Origin: Halichondria panicea
Lineage: Eukaryota; Porifera; Demospongiae; Suberitida; Halichondriidae
DNA: 64,000 nucleotides
Direction of reading: 5' to 3'
Assembly: GCF_963675165.1 (NCBI RefSeq)
Contig: NC_087380.1
Location: forward strand, 7,202,517-7,266,516
The position numbers and the translations under genes were made by a program. Numbering within the stretch: the first letter of the stretch is position 1; the number at the start of each line of letters is the position of its first letter. Below, one piece after another: positions 23,101 through 32,177 of the stretch. A model generated the notes under the pieces. The model worked only from the letters and a program-made list of their open reading frames with translations. It was not told where the DNA came from and made no database searches.

Positions 23101-26100
23101 TGTTGAATTTCAAGTGAGACAAAAAGGTTAAATACTTTAGTTGTATGTGTGGGCGTTGTACATGACATCATGTGTACTGACTTTGTGTTTTGTCTTGTAC
23201 AGATCTACGTTGACCAGGTGACGGAGGAGATCGTGGCCGTGACCCGCCACTCCCCCCAATCCCACCAATCAGTGATCCTCATGGCACACACGGCCTTCCA
23301 CTCGCCAGAGGACTGGGCCACGCCCACTGAGACACGCCCACACACCCACTGGGCACACGTACCACCACTAACAGTGCCAGGTAGGCAATACTCACACATT
23401 AACTGGTTTCAATCAGTATACTATTTAGTTACAAATGTGCTGTGGGCTTATGCATGGCATGCATGCAGCATCTTCTCTTGAGGTAACCTGACTATGAATA
23501 TACAGCCTTTACAGTACCAAGTTTTTGCTAACTATATTCAACTTTTAGGAAAAAATAGTTTACTTCATTTTCCTGTCAGTGAGGCATACGTACAGTAGCC
23601 TGTATTTTCCTGAAAAACAAACAATTTAACAATTAAGCTACTTACGTAACTTTACTAAAAAGCAATATATTCAGATTGTCCCCACCTCTTCCTGTGCAGG
23701 TCTAGTCAAGGAGGTGGTGCTGGAGGCAAGGCTTGTGAAACGTTCTCCAGACACTGACACATTTGAGAGGGACCCTGCCACTATCAATGGACTGGAATCC
23801 CACGTCCTGGACATGAGGACGCATATACAGCTGGAGGAGTCTCAGTTCTGCAGCCTCAGGACTAGCGGGGATAACGGGAACACGCAGGAGGTGGTGTTCA
23901 CTGAGTTCCCTCCTGGCAGTATCATAGCATTCAGGTGGGGGTGGGGGGTGGGCTGGTTGTTTGTACGCTTCGAATTGATACAGTTAGGCTGTAAGGTTAG
24001 ATTTTGCACATACACGTAGATTATACACAGTTTGGATTCAGGAAGGATAGTTTTTGGAAGGCTTTTATGAACCCTGTATAATACTGTAAGCATCCTGCTA
24101 GTTGCTTTATCAGTGCATGTACATATGTATATTGCTTGTGGCTGCATGCTTAATATGGATGTGTCTATTCGTAGTGTACAGTGCAGTGCAGTGCAGTGCA
24201 TGCAACTTGACTACAAAAACTTGAAGTTCTGAACATCATTTTTTTTACTGCAGAGTGTCTCTTGTCCCTGAAGCCAACTCGGCCATCAAGATTATTCGCT
24301 CGTTTCTTACTGGCTCCAACGAGAGCCCCGAGGGTTACCTCACCCGTCAACGTGTCGACAAAACCGTTACCAAACTTGACCTTTTCGACCTCAACTACGC
24401 CCTCTATCGCTGTGACGCTGAGGAACGTGACGACGGACAAGGGGGTGGAGTTTACGAGGTCCCAGGAGCGGGAAAACTGGTCTACAGTGGTCTCCAGGGT
24501 ATCATGTCCATGATGACGTGGGTACGAGATAATAATGATCTGGGGCATCCCCTTTGCTGTAACCTGAGGGACGGTGACTGGATGGCGGGCTACACTGCTA
24601 ACAGGCTCAAGCTGAGACCCGGGACAAAGCAGGTGAGGGAGCAGAGTCCTGTCACATGACCTGCTAGTGGGTTAATTTTAGTACCTTAGTGCTATAGAAA
24701 TGTATGCATGATACTATAACTAGGCGAGCGGCTATCATAAATTATTGCATAAATTGGCTTTATTCGAGGCCTGTACGATCCCCATTGAAATCGTAGCGTT
24801 TACTCGGATAAAATAAAATTCATTTGTACGCTGATCGAGATGTTTTTTTGTGCCGCCCTCAAATTAGTAATTTGTGACAATACTCAATACTTATTTATCC
24901 CCCATCTGTATGTAGCTTGGTGAGTTGCTGGCAAGCTTGTTCCATGAGCTCTCCAAGATTCCTCGCTATCTCATCCCCTGCTACTTTGATGCCATTGTCA
25001 GCAATATACACTCACTACTACTGAAGTCTGCCATCAGCAAGATGGGCAAGTGAGTGACCCCTCTACCTCCTAGGGTAGTACTGCATTAAGTCTCTAGTAT
25101 ATACGTACATGTAGTTAAATTTAAGTGCTACTATTTTACAGTATCTTACTTCCAGTCTACAGTGTTTACTACTTCTTACAGGCCTGTTTTGATGGCTAAA
25201 GTGTATAGATAGTCTGCTACTCTACTGTGTGTACTTTCACAATAATTTATACTGTATCTGTATGTATGTGTATGTGATGACTAAGAGGTGTTATGACTAG
25301 GGACAGAATAGGTGTGGCTTAGTGGTTAGGGTGGTGGTTTAGTAGATTAGATAATGGATTAGGCGTGGGTTCGATTCCCTCTTGGGGGACTTTTCTTATA
25401 TTTCTTTACAAATCAGTTAGTGTATGTATATAGTTACAATTAACTCATACATGCACTTGCATACATTTTCTTCATACCCTCCCCCCCCCCCCCCCCTACA
25501 CACACGCATAGGTTTGTCCAGGAGGGCAGCTCATTGGTCCAGGGGCTTGCTCTCGGCTCGGTACAGCTGTATGGAGAGTGTCACTCCGCCATCCTGCCTG
25601 CCTCCTCCCCCTCAGACACACCCAGTGCCTCTATGGCTGCAGGGCTCCCACACTTTGCCACCGGTTTCATGCGCTGTTGGGGACGGGACACGTTTATCTC
25701 TCTCCGGGGACTTCTACTCGTGACCAGTCGATTCGAAGAGGCTCGAGACAATCTGCTGTCATTTGGAGCGTGTGTACGCCACGGCTTGATTCCAAATCTG
25801 CTCAACGGTGGCTCCAATCCTCGCTATAACTGTCGGGATGCTCCCTGGTGGTGGTTGCAGTCCATACAAGACTACTGCACTATGGCTCCCGAAGGAACCA
25901 AGATCTTGCAAGCCGACGTCCGAAAGTTGTATCGGGACGAAGATGCCCCACCTGATTTCGACTCACCTGACGTATGCCCTCTTTCGGAGATTGTCCAAGA
26001 TGTTATTACATCGCACGTGCTCGGTATTAGTTTCCGTGAGCGTGGAGCGGGGACTAATTTGGATCGTGATATGTCACCGCCTGGGTTCAACGTACAGGCA

Positions 26101-28522
26101 GGTGTGGATGGCGCAAGTGGGTTTGTGTATGGAGGAAATGTCCATAACTGTGGAACATGGATGGATAAACTGGGAGAATCCTCATGGGCAGGCAACAAGG
26201 GTGTGCCCGCCACTTCAAGGTGGGTGGAGCTAGTTGGGTGTTGTGTTTCGTAAAATTGTGTGTTCTGTATAATTGATAGCCTAGCTAGTATGGGTTTACT
26301 AAATTCCTATACCATATAACTGGTAGGTGTTTTAATTTGGCGATTTGGCAGATTTTACCGAAAATTGCCTTAAAACCGAAGTTTTCTGGTGGACACAACG
26401 TCATTGCTGTAGTAGCCACGCCTGAGACGCCAAATTAAAAACTGCCAAATTTTACAGTTAAACGGTAGTGCTTTCCCGACTAAATCTGTAACTGTTTTAC
26501 TGCCTCCCATGTTAATGTGTAAGGCAGCTTGTGTATTGATGAATATTACCCCTCTGTTAGGGATGGATCTGCTGTGGAGTTGGTTGGTCTGTGTTACTCT
26601 GCTGTGAGCTGGTTGTCTCGAGTGTTTAGTCAGGGAGTGTACCCATACTCTGGAGTGAAGCTACTCTCAGAGGAAGGAGGTCAGTGCATGGCAGCAGCTA
26701 CTAGTCACTGTGGCTATGTATATACTTGCATGCAGTGCCTGTGTTACAGTGTACACTACACAAGTTTTAGTATTATAGCTACTAAACTGTACACATGTAC
26801 ATGTTCTGCAGTATATCCTTTTTGATATAAGCAATTGACAGAAATTGCATTGTAGCTAGTACATCCTTTTTGATGTCCCCTCCAATTTCAAAAGTCTTAT
26901 TCATTGTGAATCCATGCATTGCATCATACACGTGTACATATTGTATACCACACACACACACACATGCAGTTCCTCCACAAAGGCTCTCCTTTCAAGAGTG
27001 GACCAAGTCCATCAAGATCAACTTTGAGAAGCGGTTCTGGATCCCAGAGGACCTCGCCTTGGCTCAAGAGAGAGAGGGAGATGGCAGCGGCTTCATCCAT
27101 CGCAGGGGAATCTTCAAGGACATTGTCGGATCCACTCAACGATACTCGGATTATCGCCTCAGGCCTAATTTCCCCATTGCTATGGTGGTGGCCCCAGATC
27201 TGTTCACACCTGGTAATGCTTGGACTGCTCTGGGCATGGTGGAGGAGACTCTGTTAGGGCCACTAGGGGTCAAGACGCTGGACCCTCAGTAAGTACTTGT
27301 ATACGTATAGTTACATGTAAGACCTAGTGTTAAATGAAGCATCTTTGAACGGCCGCTTTAGTTATGTTGGTCCAATAACATTAATTTTAAGATTCATTGT
27401 ACACTGAGCATTAAGAAGGTGTCTTAAAATCAATTGTCTATTTTGGACCAAAATACCGTGGTCTTCCAAAAATAGGCCTGTTCCAAATTTGAGGTTTGGG
27501 CATACCATTTAAAAGAGCTCCTTCTAAGCTTCCAGGAAATCAGAAGTTGGGACCATCAGAACTCTTCAAAGAGCCAACTCTAGTACTTCAGACCCCCCCC
27601 AATACGCACATGATGATGTAGGGCATATTGGTAGCTAGCTGTTGTGTTATTTCTTACTTGTAGTTTGTGGCATTTTCAAATTTACTAATGACTGCCTGTA
27701 CTTACCTACGTGTACCTAAACTGTATTTTATTATAAATGTGTAACATTATCTGTGTTCTAGTGACCTTGTGTACAATGGCTACTACATCAACTCCGTCGA
27801 CTCTGGAGACTTCAATAGTGCCAAGGGATTCAACTACCATCAAGGCCCGGTACGTAGTCCAGTTTAGAATTGCACGCTAGATGTTGTACCAAATTATAGC
27901 TAAATCAGCAATAATAATTATGTACGTATAGTACATGTATCTCTCTGCAGCTTCCATGAGCACTAGTATAATTATAATTCCCTCTGTTCCATTGTTTCCT
28001 TCATTAGGTTCCCCTTAGACGTATATACAAATAATGAAAACTGTCATTGTGTGATGTGTGTGTGTACATGTGTGTGTGTGTGTGTACATGTGTGTAGTTA
28101 TGGGTATATGTATGACAGTGTACACTGTACACAGTGTGTATAGACATACAGTAGTTGTTATGCGTAACTATGCACACATGCAGTCATGTGCTACAGTTTC
28201 CCCATTATCTTACCCCCCCCCCCCACACACACACACACACACACATACACACACACAGGAGTGGCTATGGGTGATTGGCTACTTCCTACGAGCAAGGCTC
28301 CACTTTGCCCATCGAAACGGGTTCCTCCTTGAAGAGACTATCTCATTCATCCACTCAGTGCTCAGCTCCCATGCCCAGGCTCTGAGGGACTCCCCGTGGA
28401 AGGGACTGCCAGAGCTGACCAACAAAGATGGATCGGAGTGCCCTGACTCCTGCCCCATCCAAGCCTGGTCAATGGCCACTCTGCTAGACGTGCTCCATGA
28501 CCTGGAGCAGTACAGCAATTAA
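14999..28522 (+). CDS. AGL: Glycogen debranching enzyme (4-alpha-glucanotransferase / amylo-1,6-glucosidase)
   Basis: Seventeen exons join in frame to 1547 residues: 14999-15077, 15879-16944, 17152-17364, 18043-18181, 18481-18784, 19182-19351, 19652-19753, 20385-20531, 23203-23380, 23700-23934, 24254-24632, 24916-25049, 25512-26219, 26561-26679, 26970-27288, 27762-27849 and 28259-28522. Human AGL has 1532. The N-terminal GH13-type transferase half shows the likely nucleophile Asp548 in [11 protein letters not shown], acid/base Glu577 in LVAELF, and Asp646 in FMDATHDN. The C-terminal GH133 glucosidase half contains CWGRDTFI (Asp1108), [27 protein letters not shown] and [12 protein letters not shown]. 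It removes glycogen branches in the cytosol after phosphorylase stalls. The gene looks complete and functional. Exons 15-17 have a decayed second copy at 56224-57706. Intron 8 (20532-23202) hosts another ORF on the same strand. Confidence 0.96.
15338..15439. repeat. 51-bp tandem duplication in AGL intron 1
   Basis: Two adjacent copies of a unit running from ATTGAGTGCAACAAGGTCAG to GAGATGAACTTGTATC, nearly identical. Confidence 0.85.
15722..15844. mobile_element. Short inverted-repeat element (MITE), family 1 copy B
   Basis: The right arm (about 15819-15844) matches the arms of the 6007-6168 element as AACTTCCAAGTGAGCTGC. The left arm TTTGCAACTCACGGGAAG near 15723 is its degenerate complement. 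It ends about 35 bp before the AGL exon 2 acceptor. Confidence 0.6.
18168..18240 (+). repeat. Tandem duplication of the AGL exon 4 splice donor
   Basis: The block GAGGGGTCCCAGGTGAG, with about 25 intron bases, is present twice in direct orientation, spaced 40 bp apart. This creates a second intact GTGAG donor 40 bp into the intron. Use of the second donor would add a (TG)n-encoded stretch that reads into a TAG. Confidence 0.85.
19829..20095. mobile_element. Long-arm palindromic repeat family 2, copy B
   Basis: In AGL intron 7. It shows the family's shared blocks CATAACTTAGTATCATTGAT, GGCCGAAATTGGCAAATTC and ATGGTACCATTTGAAAGG, with an end GAAATTAAATTGGAT that is the rough complement of its start. 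Confidence 0.65.
20882..21099. mobile_element. MITE with 21-bp perfect inverted termini
   Basis: The terminus begins CCGTATAGCGCGAAATTTTC (20882 onward) and is repeated inverted at 21079-21099. The 218-bp interior has no ORF and more inverted symmetry (CCACGAAAA/TCCACGAAATA). It lies in AGL intron 8, upstream of the coiled-coil ORF. Confidence 0.85.
21328..21366 (+). repeat. Hairpin-bearing direct repeat, left copy
   Basis: A 38-bp sequence beginning with the self-complementary GCCTCCACCGAGGC, then ATCAGCATCCGCGGTGG. A near copy in the same orientation lies at 23063-23101, so the two bracket the coiled-coil ORF. A third, reversed copy is near 50456-50485. Confidence 0.75.
21681..22505 (+). 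CDS. Intronless coiled-coil protein nested in AGL intron 8, function unknown
   Basis: A 274-residue ORF beginning [16 protein letters not shown], on the same strand as AGL and wholly inside intron 8. Residues 1-55 are Ser/Asp/Glu-rich and probably disordered. Residues about 56-245 form an uninterrupted Lys/Glu/Gln/Leu heptad coiled coil with no Pro or Gly (for example [18 protein letters not shown]). Residues about 250-274 form a short tail ending LDPPKL. I do not recognise the family; long coiled coils give weak similarity to many proteins. No splice sites are needed. A candidate AATAAA lies at 22844-22849. Being intronless within an intron-rich region suggests a retrocopy or a mobile-element cargo gene. 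It could also be a retained non-functional copy, but the long open frame argues for selection or recent origin. Confidence 0.65.
   Translation: MSQASSNSIGSPTTSQTNFDDSGIAEERSDSIPIAGEDSNVGDSDLISNSLDVIRCENEKKNSELTKVKRELSESKLSEAQLKEKVDQLTKEIKKLQEEKESLEQELHQKKTETEQTTEELQQEIAKLKSQLQEREAAVESFKDKLASTEIQSRVKINELKEEIKSLQKEREELNTTVTKLQDDKDRQELKSREEIVCLREDLSKKKDEEAERRIELSTLQVEILKQKLQIEKYSSQELQKQVQALQILRGQSPTEDSEVHFKVGDSTLDPPKL
22499..22552 (+). repeat. 16-bp tandem repeat spanning the coiled-coil stop codon
   Basis: Three copies of CTATAAGACAAGGACA, then a partial fourth. The stop codon TAA of the ORF at 21681-22505 lies in the first unit. Confidence 0.92.
22844..22849 (+). promoter_or_regulatory. Candidate poly(A) signal for the coiled-coil ORF
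   Basis: AATAAA about 340 bases after the stop codon of the nested ORF. The position is plausible, but the hexamer is common by chance in AT-rich DNA. Confidence 0.3.
23063..23101 (+). repeat. Hairpin-bearing direct repeat, right copy
   Basis: Near-identical to 21328-21366: GCCTCCACCGAGGCATCAGC followed by ACCCGCCGTG. It lies in direct orientation on the far side of the coiled-coil ORF. Confidence 0.75.
25304..25390 (+). mobile_element. tRNA-like sequence, probably a SINE head
   Basis: An A-box-like TGGCTTAGTGGTTAGG (25316-25331) and a B-box-like GGTTCGATTCC (25367-25377) sit at tRNA-like spacing, but I cannot fold an acceptor stem: the 3' CTTGGGGGAC has no partner at the 5' end. It is in AGL intron 12. 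A tRNA-derived SINE remnant is more likely than a functional tRNA gene. Confidence 0.45.
26308..26470. mobile_element. Possible degenerate inverted-repeat element in AGL intron 13
   Basis: The left half contains TTTTAATTTGGCGATTTGGC. The right half contains GCCAAATTAAAAACTGCCAA, approximately its complement, and the ends ACCATATAACTGG / CAGTTAAACGGT are imperfectly inverted. No target duplication is clear. Confidence 0.45.
27335..27575. mobile_element. Long-arm palindromic repeat family 2, copy C
   Basis: In AGL intron 15. It has GTTGGTCCAATAACATTAAT and the family's TTTAAGATTCATTG, CAAATTTGAGGTTTGGGC and CCATTTAAAAGAGCTCC blocks. Because it lies within the duplicated block, its counterpart is copy E at 56518-56795. 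Confidence 0.65.
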
Positions 28523-28669
28523 CTAACTAACTCTTTGTTAATTTTGAACTATAGTTGTGTAGATTGTAAGATTCGTAGTATATATTATATCAATGGACAT
28601 TTTAGCATCATTTCTACTAATTATACTGATATAGTGAAATTTCTAGAAGTTTCAATTTATTCCCTATTC

Positions 28670-28675
28670 AATAAA
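28670..28675 (+). promoter_or_regulatory. Candidate AGL poly(A) signal
   Basis: AATAAA about 150 bases past the AGL stop codon. The equivalent hexamer is retained near 57830 in the decayed copy. Confidence 0.5.
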
Positions 28676-28830
28676 CATTTTTTCGTTACATATTGATGGA
28701 GTGCAGAGATGCATGTAATCATGGCTTAAATAACACGAATATTATAAGCTTAAGGTTACGCTGTCGATTAATATGAATTATAAATTAAAAATGGTACTGT
28801 ATTCAAGATTGTCTCTAATCATCACTATAG

Positions 28831-30056
28831 CTACTGTCCATTTTCCTTGAGGAGCTCCTCCCTGACTTGAGTGAGGGCCTCACCCAGCCAGTTAGTGCCC
28901 CTCCATTGCTTCCTGTCTAGTGCCTTCTCGTTCTTAGCTCCCAGCCCAATACCCCATATTGTGTCTCTGGGGCTGGCCTCTACTAGTGTGGTACCCTTAG
29001 TGGCCAGGAGTGCCTCAAGGAGCTCCTTATTCTGGGAAAACTGCATGGAAAAAATTAAGGTGTAAAAAATGTGGATATTTAGAGTGTCTTTATAGTTGCC
29101 CGAACAGTCGATATACACAACTTGACAGACTCTAACTTCTACTATAACAGGTGAAACTCTATTTATAATTACTCAGACCTACAATAGTAGAACCTAAAAC
29201 AAACGCAAGTATATAGCACATAGGGGCTGTATAGGAAGCACGTCACCAGTCTATAGCTAATATTACATTACCACCATGGGGATTATCATGGTCATACACA
29301 CACCACTAAGACTAGCCACCTTGGCTCTGTTTCCTTCCTTTACGACATCCCTGCATTCGCTAGTCCACCTATCTGCATTAAAGTTGGAGACACTCCTCCC
29401 GAAACTTTTCTGCTCTTTAGGAATAGTACTGGCCAGGATCTTTGCTGCCATCTCATCGTCACCAAACACAACTGTGTGTGTGTGTGGGGGGGGGTGGGGG
29501 GTGGGTTAGGCGGCAACTAATCCATACCATAGATAGAGTAATCCATAGATAGAGTAATCCATAGATAGAGTAATCGGACCAGGTGGCATATATACGGCAC
29601 TGGATGTAATTTTGAAAGGGGGAGGGGTTCGGATTAGCTAAGGGAAAATAACAAAAATTAAGGCGTTTCTACATCCGGTGCACATCCGGTGCCGTATAAG
29701 ACACCTGATCCGAGTAATCCATGTCAATATCTACAGTAACGTATGCATGTGTACTAATTACATCAGGTCTCACCAGCTTTCTGATGCATCATGTACTGCT
29801 CTGCACAGTTGTACTGTTGTCCCTTCACCTCAAACTGAGCCGGATGAAACTGACTGAAGGGAGTGTCAGTACCATAAAAAAATGTGAAAACCTCCTCCCC
29901 AGTTTTCGAGGTCCCTGTGGTGACTCCCAATGGTTCCTTCTTCCTCGACTTCCTAGTACCAGGAACTGGAGCGCTAGCAGTGGCCATGGCTGACTTTAGA
30001 CGGATAACAGGAAGCTGTATCAAAGTTCTAATACATAGTAGTCTTGACGCCAGCAC
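28831..30056 (-). CDS. NADAR (YbiA-like) domain protein
   Basis: Three minus-strand exons (29774-30056, 29320-29471, 28831-29040) give 214 residues. The NADAR fold is recognised by FFYGTDTPFSQFHPAQF and YNCAEQYMMHQKA in exon 1, then VFGDDEMAAKILAS, FGRSVSNFNADRW and VKEGNRAKFSQN. Exon 3 has LVEASPRDTIWGIGLG and [21 protein letters not shown] proteins include bacterial YbiA, an N-glycosidase acting on riboflavin-pathway intermediates, and relatives linked to NAD/ADP-ribose metabolism. The substrate of this one is not evident. The first 24 residues (MLASRLLCIRTLIQLPVIRL...) are Arg/Leu-rich without acidic residues, like a mitochondrial presequence. A second Met at 24 could give a cytosolic form. 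It lies 164 bp from the ATG4 start on the other strand. A broken copy is at 57985-59330. Confidence 0.9.
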
Positions 30057-30220
30057 TGTGAATAGCTTCTGATTTTGCTGGGCTCAGATGTAGCTAGCTC
30101 ATTCAAGTAGGGGGGTGGGGCTTGTTTTCTGCAGATGCAGCAAGTGGGCAGGGCTGTGGAGAAAGGTCACCACCGCAGCAGTATAATATAGTACAGTACA
30201 CAGAGAGAGAAGTCTTCAAA
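30057..30220. promoter_or_regulatory. Divergent promoter region NADAR / ATG4
   Basis: 164 bp between two oppositely oriented start codons, almost fully conserved in the second copy (about 59330-59489). The arrangement implies a bidirectional promoter; no core element is obvious. Confidence 0.5.
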
Positions 30221-31257
30221 ATGGCTAAACAACGGTCAGCAGAAGCTCCCCCATTTAGAGAGAGGGTATACACCACTCTGTACAGGCTGAGATACGGTGA
30301 GTGTATGCTCCAACCAACCATTAATAGACTTAAATACTGTAAGACCTCGATTAATCGATTTAAGGCGACACTTTTTAATAATTACGAAGCCAAAGGTCGC
30401 ATCTTTTGGAGGTTAAACAATTATATTGAAGTCCTGGTGTCACATATTTAGAGGGTCGCATCTAATTGGAGGTAACTTTACAGAGTCTTCTTGCCTCGAT
30501 TTCAGGCCGCTTAAAAATACTGATTTTCCAGTGGGCTACAATCGAGGCTAGGGAGTGGCTACATTTACCTCTATTTAGAACGCGACATTAAAAAATTATT
30601 ATCAATGCAGCTGTCGCTACTTTTAGAGGTCAGAAAATTGCTGAAGCTCCTGGGTGTCGCATATTTGGAGGGTCGCCTTAAATTGAGGTCTTACGGTAGT
30701 ATAAAGAAATGATCGATGTATGAGGGTTATCAATAATTATTATATTAGTATGGGCTAGTTATTGCATTGTAATTGTATGTACTTGTGTAGGGTGGCAGTT
30801 TCGATCAAGTGTGGAGATCTCTAAGGAAGAGCCGATTTGGGTCCTGGGGACGAATTACTATGACGACCCAGAATCTGGTACATCATTAAAATCTTTCCAT
30901 GTTATTTTTCTAGTTTTCGGGATGAGAATATATAACATCATGTAATCAGAATGCTAGTGTATGGATCATCTATTCAATGTGTATATAATGTTAATGTTAG
31001 CAAAATTAATATCTGTCAGGATTTGGTTTAGCCTCATTCCTAGGCCGATTTTTCTTTAACAGAACCATAAAGAAAAGTCGGGGCTGGGGTTAGATTCGTG
31101 GCTTTACACAATTTGTCATTTGGTAGAGCTCTCTGTTGGTGGTCGCACTAACCACACCCACTCACACAGGTGACAAGCATCGTGATGTTGAAGGAGCACC
31201 TCCACACGTCATGGCCTTCATGGAGCATTTCTACTCTGTACCCTGGATGACTTACAG
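30221..31257 (+). CDS. ATG4: ATG4 cysteine protease, exons 1-3 (left copy)
   Basis: Exons 30221-30296, 30791-30877 and 31170-31257 encode MAKQRSAEAPPFRERVYTTL..., then GWQFRSSVEISKEEPIWVLG, then a segment ending EHFYSVPWMTY. This is the N-terminal part of the C/D class of ATG4, the protease that processes and delipidates Atg8/LC3 in autophagy. Exon 3 ends in phase 2 (AG|GTATTT), which matches the exon 4 start at 53345 exactly. The intron between them is about 22 kb and contains the antisense GPCR array. Intron 1 carries an inserted MITE (30337-30698) that the right copy lacks. All three exons are intact. The ATG4 identity rests on the join with exons 4-10. Confidence 0.85.
30337..30698. mobile_element. 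MITE inserted in ATG4 intron 1 (absent from the right copy)
   Basis: The termini GTAAGACCTCGATTAATCGA (from 30339) and its imperfect complement near 30673-30697 (ATTGAGGTCTTACGGT) enclose about 360 bp without an ORF. The matching place in the right copy (near 59614-59622) has no insert, giving a direct empty site. Its interior holds repeated GGTCGCAT..TTGGAGG motifs. Confidence 0.85.
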
Positions 31258-31396
31258 GTATTTATTTCTAGTGTTTATAAAGAACTGTTTGAAGTGGCTT
31301 TCCCCGCGGGACCTGCCGGCTCATTTCATGTTACTGCAAGCTGATGTCATAGATGTCATGTAGACAGTAAAATCTCTCTTAGCTCTCGATTCTTGA

Positions 31397-31604
31397 TACC
31401 GTCGTATTACTAGAATATTTTGCGGGAAAAAAACCTTTGCGAATGAGCCAAATCAGCAGAAAATTTGACCCTTTGCTATTGCGTTCTGGCAAGGATCGTG
31501 TGTATTTACTAGTAATAATTTAGGTTTTGCGGATTTTATTTTATTAATTGTTGCGAATTGATCAACCATCGCAAAGTTTGCAAACGTTTGATGCTCGCTA
31601 GTAA
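31397..31604. mobile_element. MITE family 3, copy B (right terminus truncated)
   Basis: Starts TACC, then a small insertion, then GTATTACTAGAATATTTTGC. Its interior is nearly identical to the complete copy at 60311-60522. The right terminus stops at ATGCTCGCTAGTAATTGTG, lacking about 15 bases. Confidence 0.8.
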
Positions 31605-32177
31605 TTGTGAAGAAGTGTTTAATAATAATAATTTCTACTGTGTACCCCGACCTACAAGGTACAGTATGTGTTTTATTATATTAGCCCTCGATTGTTTCAA
31701 GCTTTGAAACAAAAGCAAAGCTGGAAAACAAAATAAATGGCGTGTCGTATATAGCGGGTAATTCCCGGGAGTCAAAACATTCGTGATTGAGTCAGGACTG
31801 GTTCTGCTGATTCAGCTAATACGAAGCTCCGCCTATGCATTTGGATCTCAACTGCTTTATTTTTTAGCCTATAATTATGGAGTCCTAAAACGCTCGTTTA
31901 TACATATAATATAAGCACTTACTTTTTAGTGTAGTAGTTAGTTTAAAGGTTAGTACAGACACTATCGTTCGGAGGGAACTGTGCGCTCTAGTTATTAGCT
32001 TTTACATGTAATATAAAAAGCTACATACATTCTACAAGTGTGTAACTAATGAGAACAATAATACATACATACGTACTGATCTAAGACACATGCAGTTAGT
32101 TTAGAGCAACTGTACAGCTATATTATATAACTATGTTCGAAAAGTTCTAAGTAGTATCTGTGTATATTGTATAATTA
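31605..32177. other. ATG4 intron 3 / GPCR 3' spacer, left copy
   Basis: No gene seen. This stretch is homologous to 47200-47826 and to 60523-61520, which identifies it as part of the repeated unit. It serves as the empty-site reference for the MITE at 60945-61361. Confidence 0.7.

Noticed and set aside
25304..25390. Functional tRNA gene
   Set aside because: Internal promoter boxes are present but no acceptor stem pairs and the T-stem has a mismatch.
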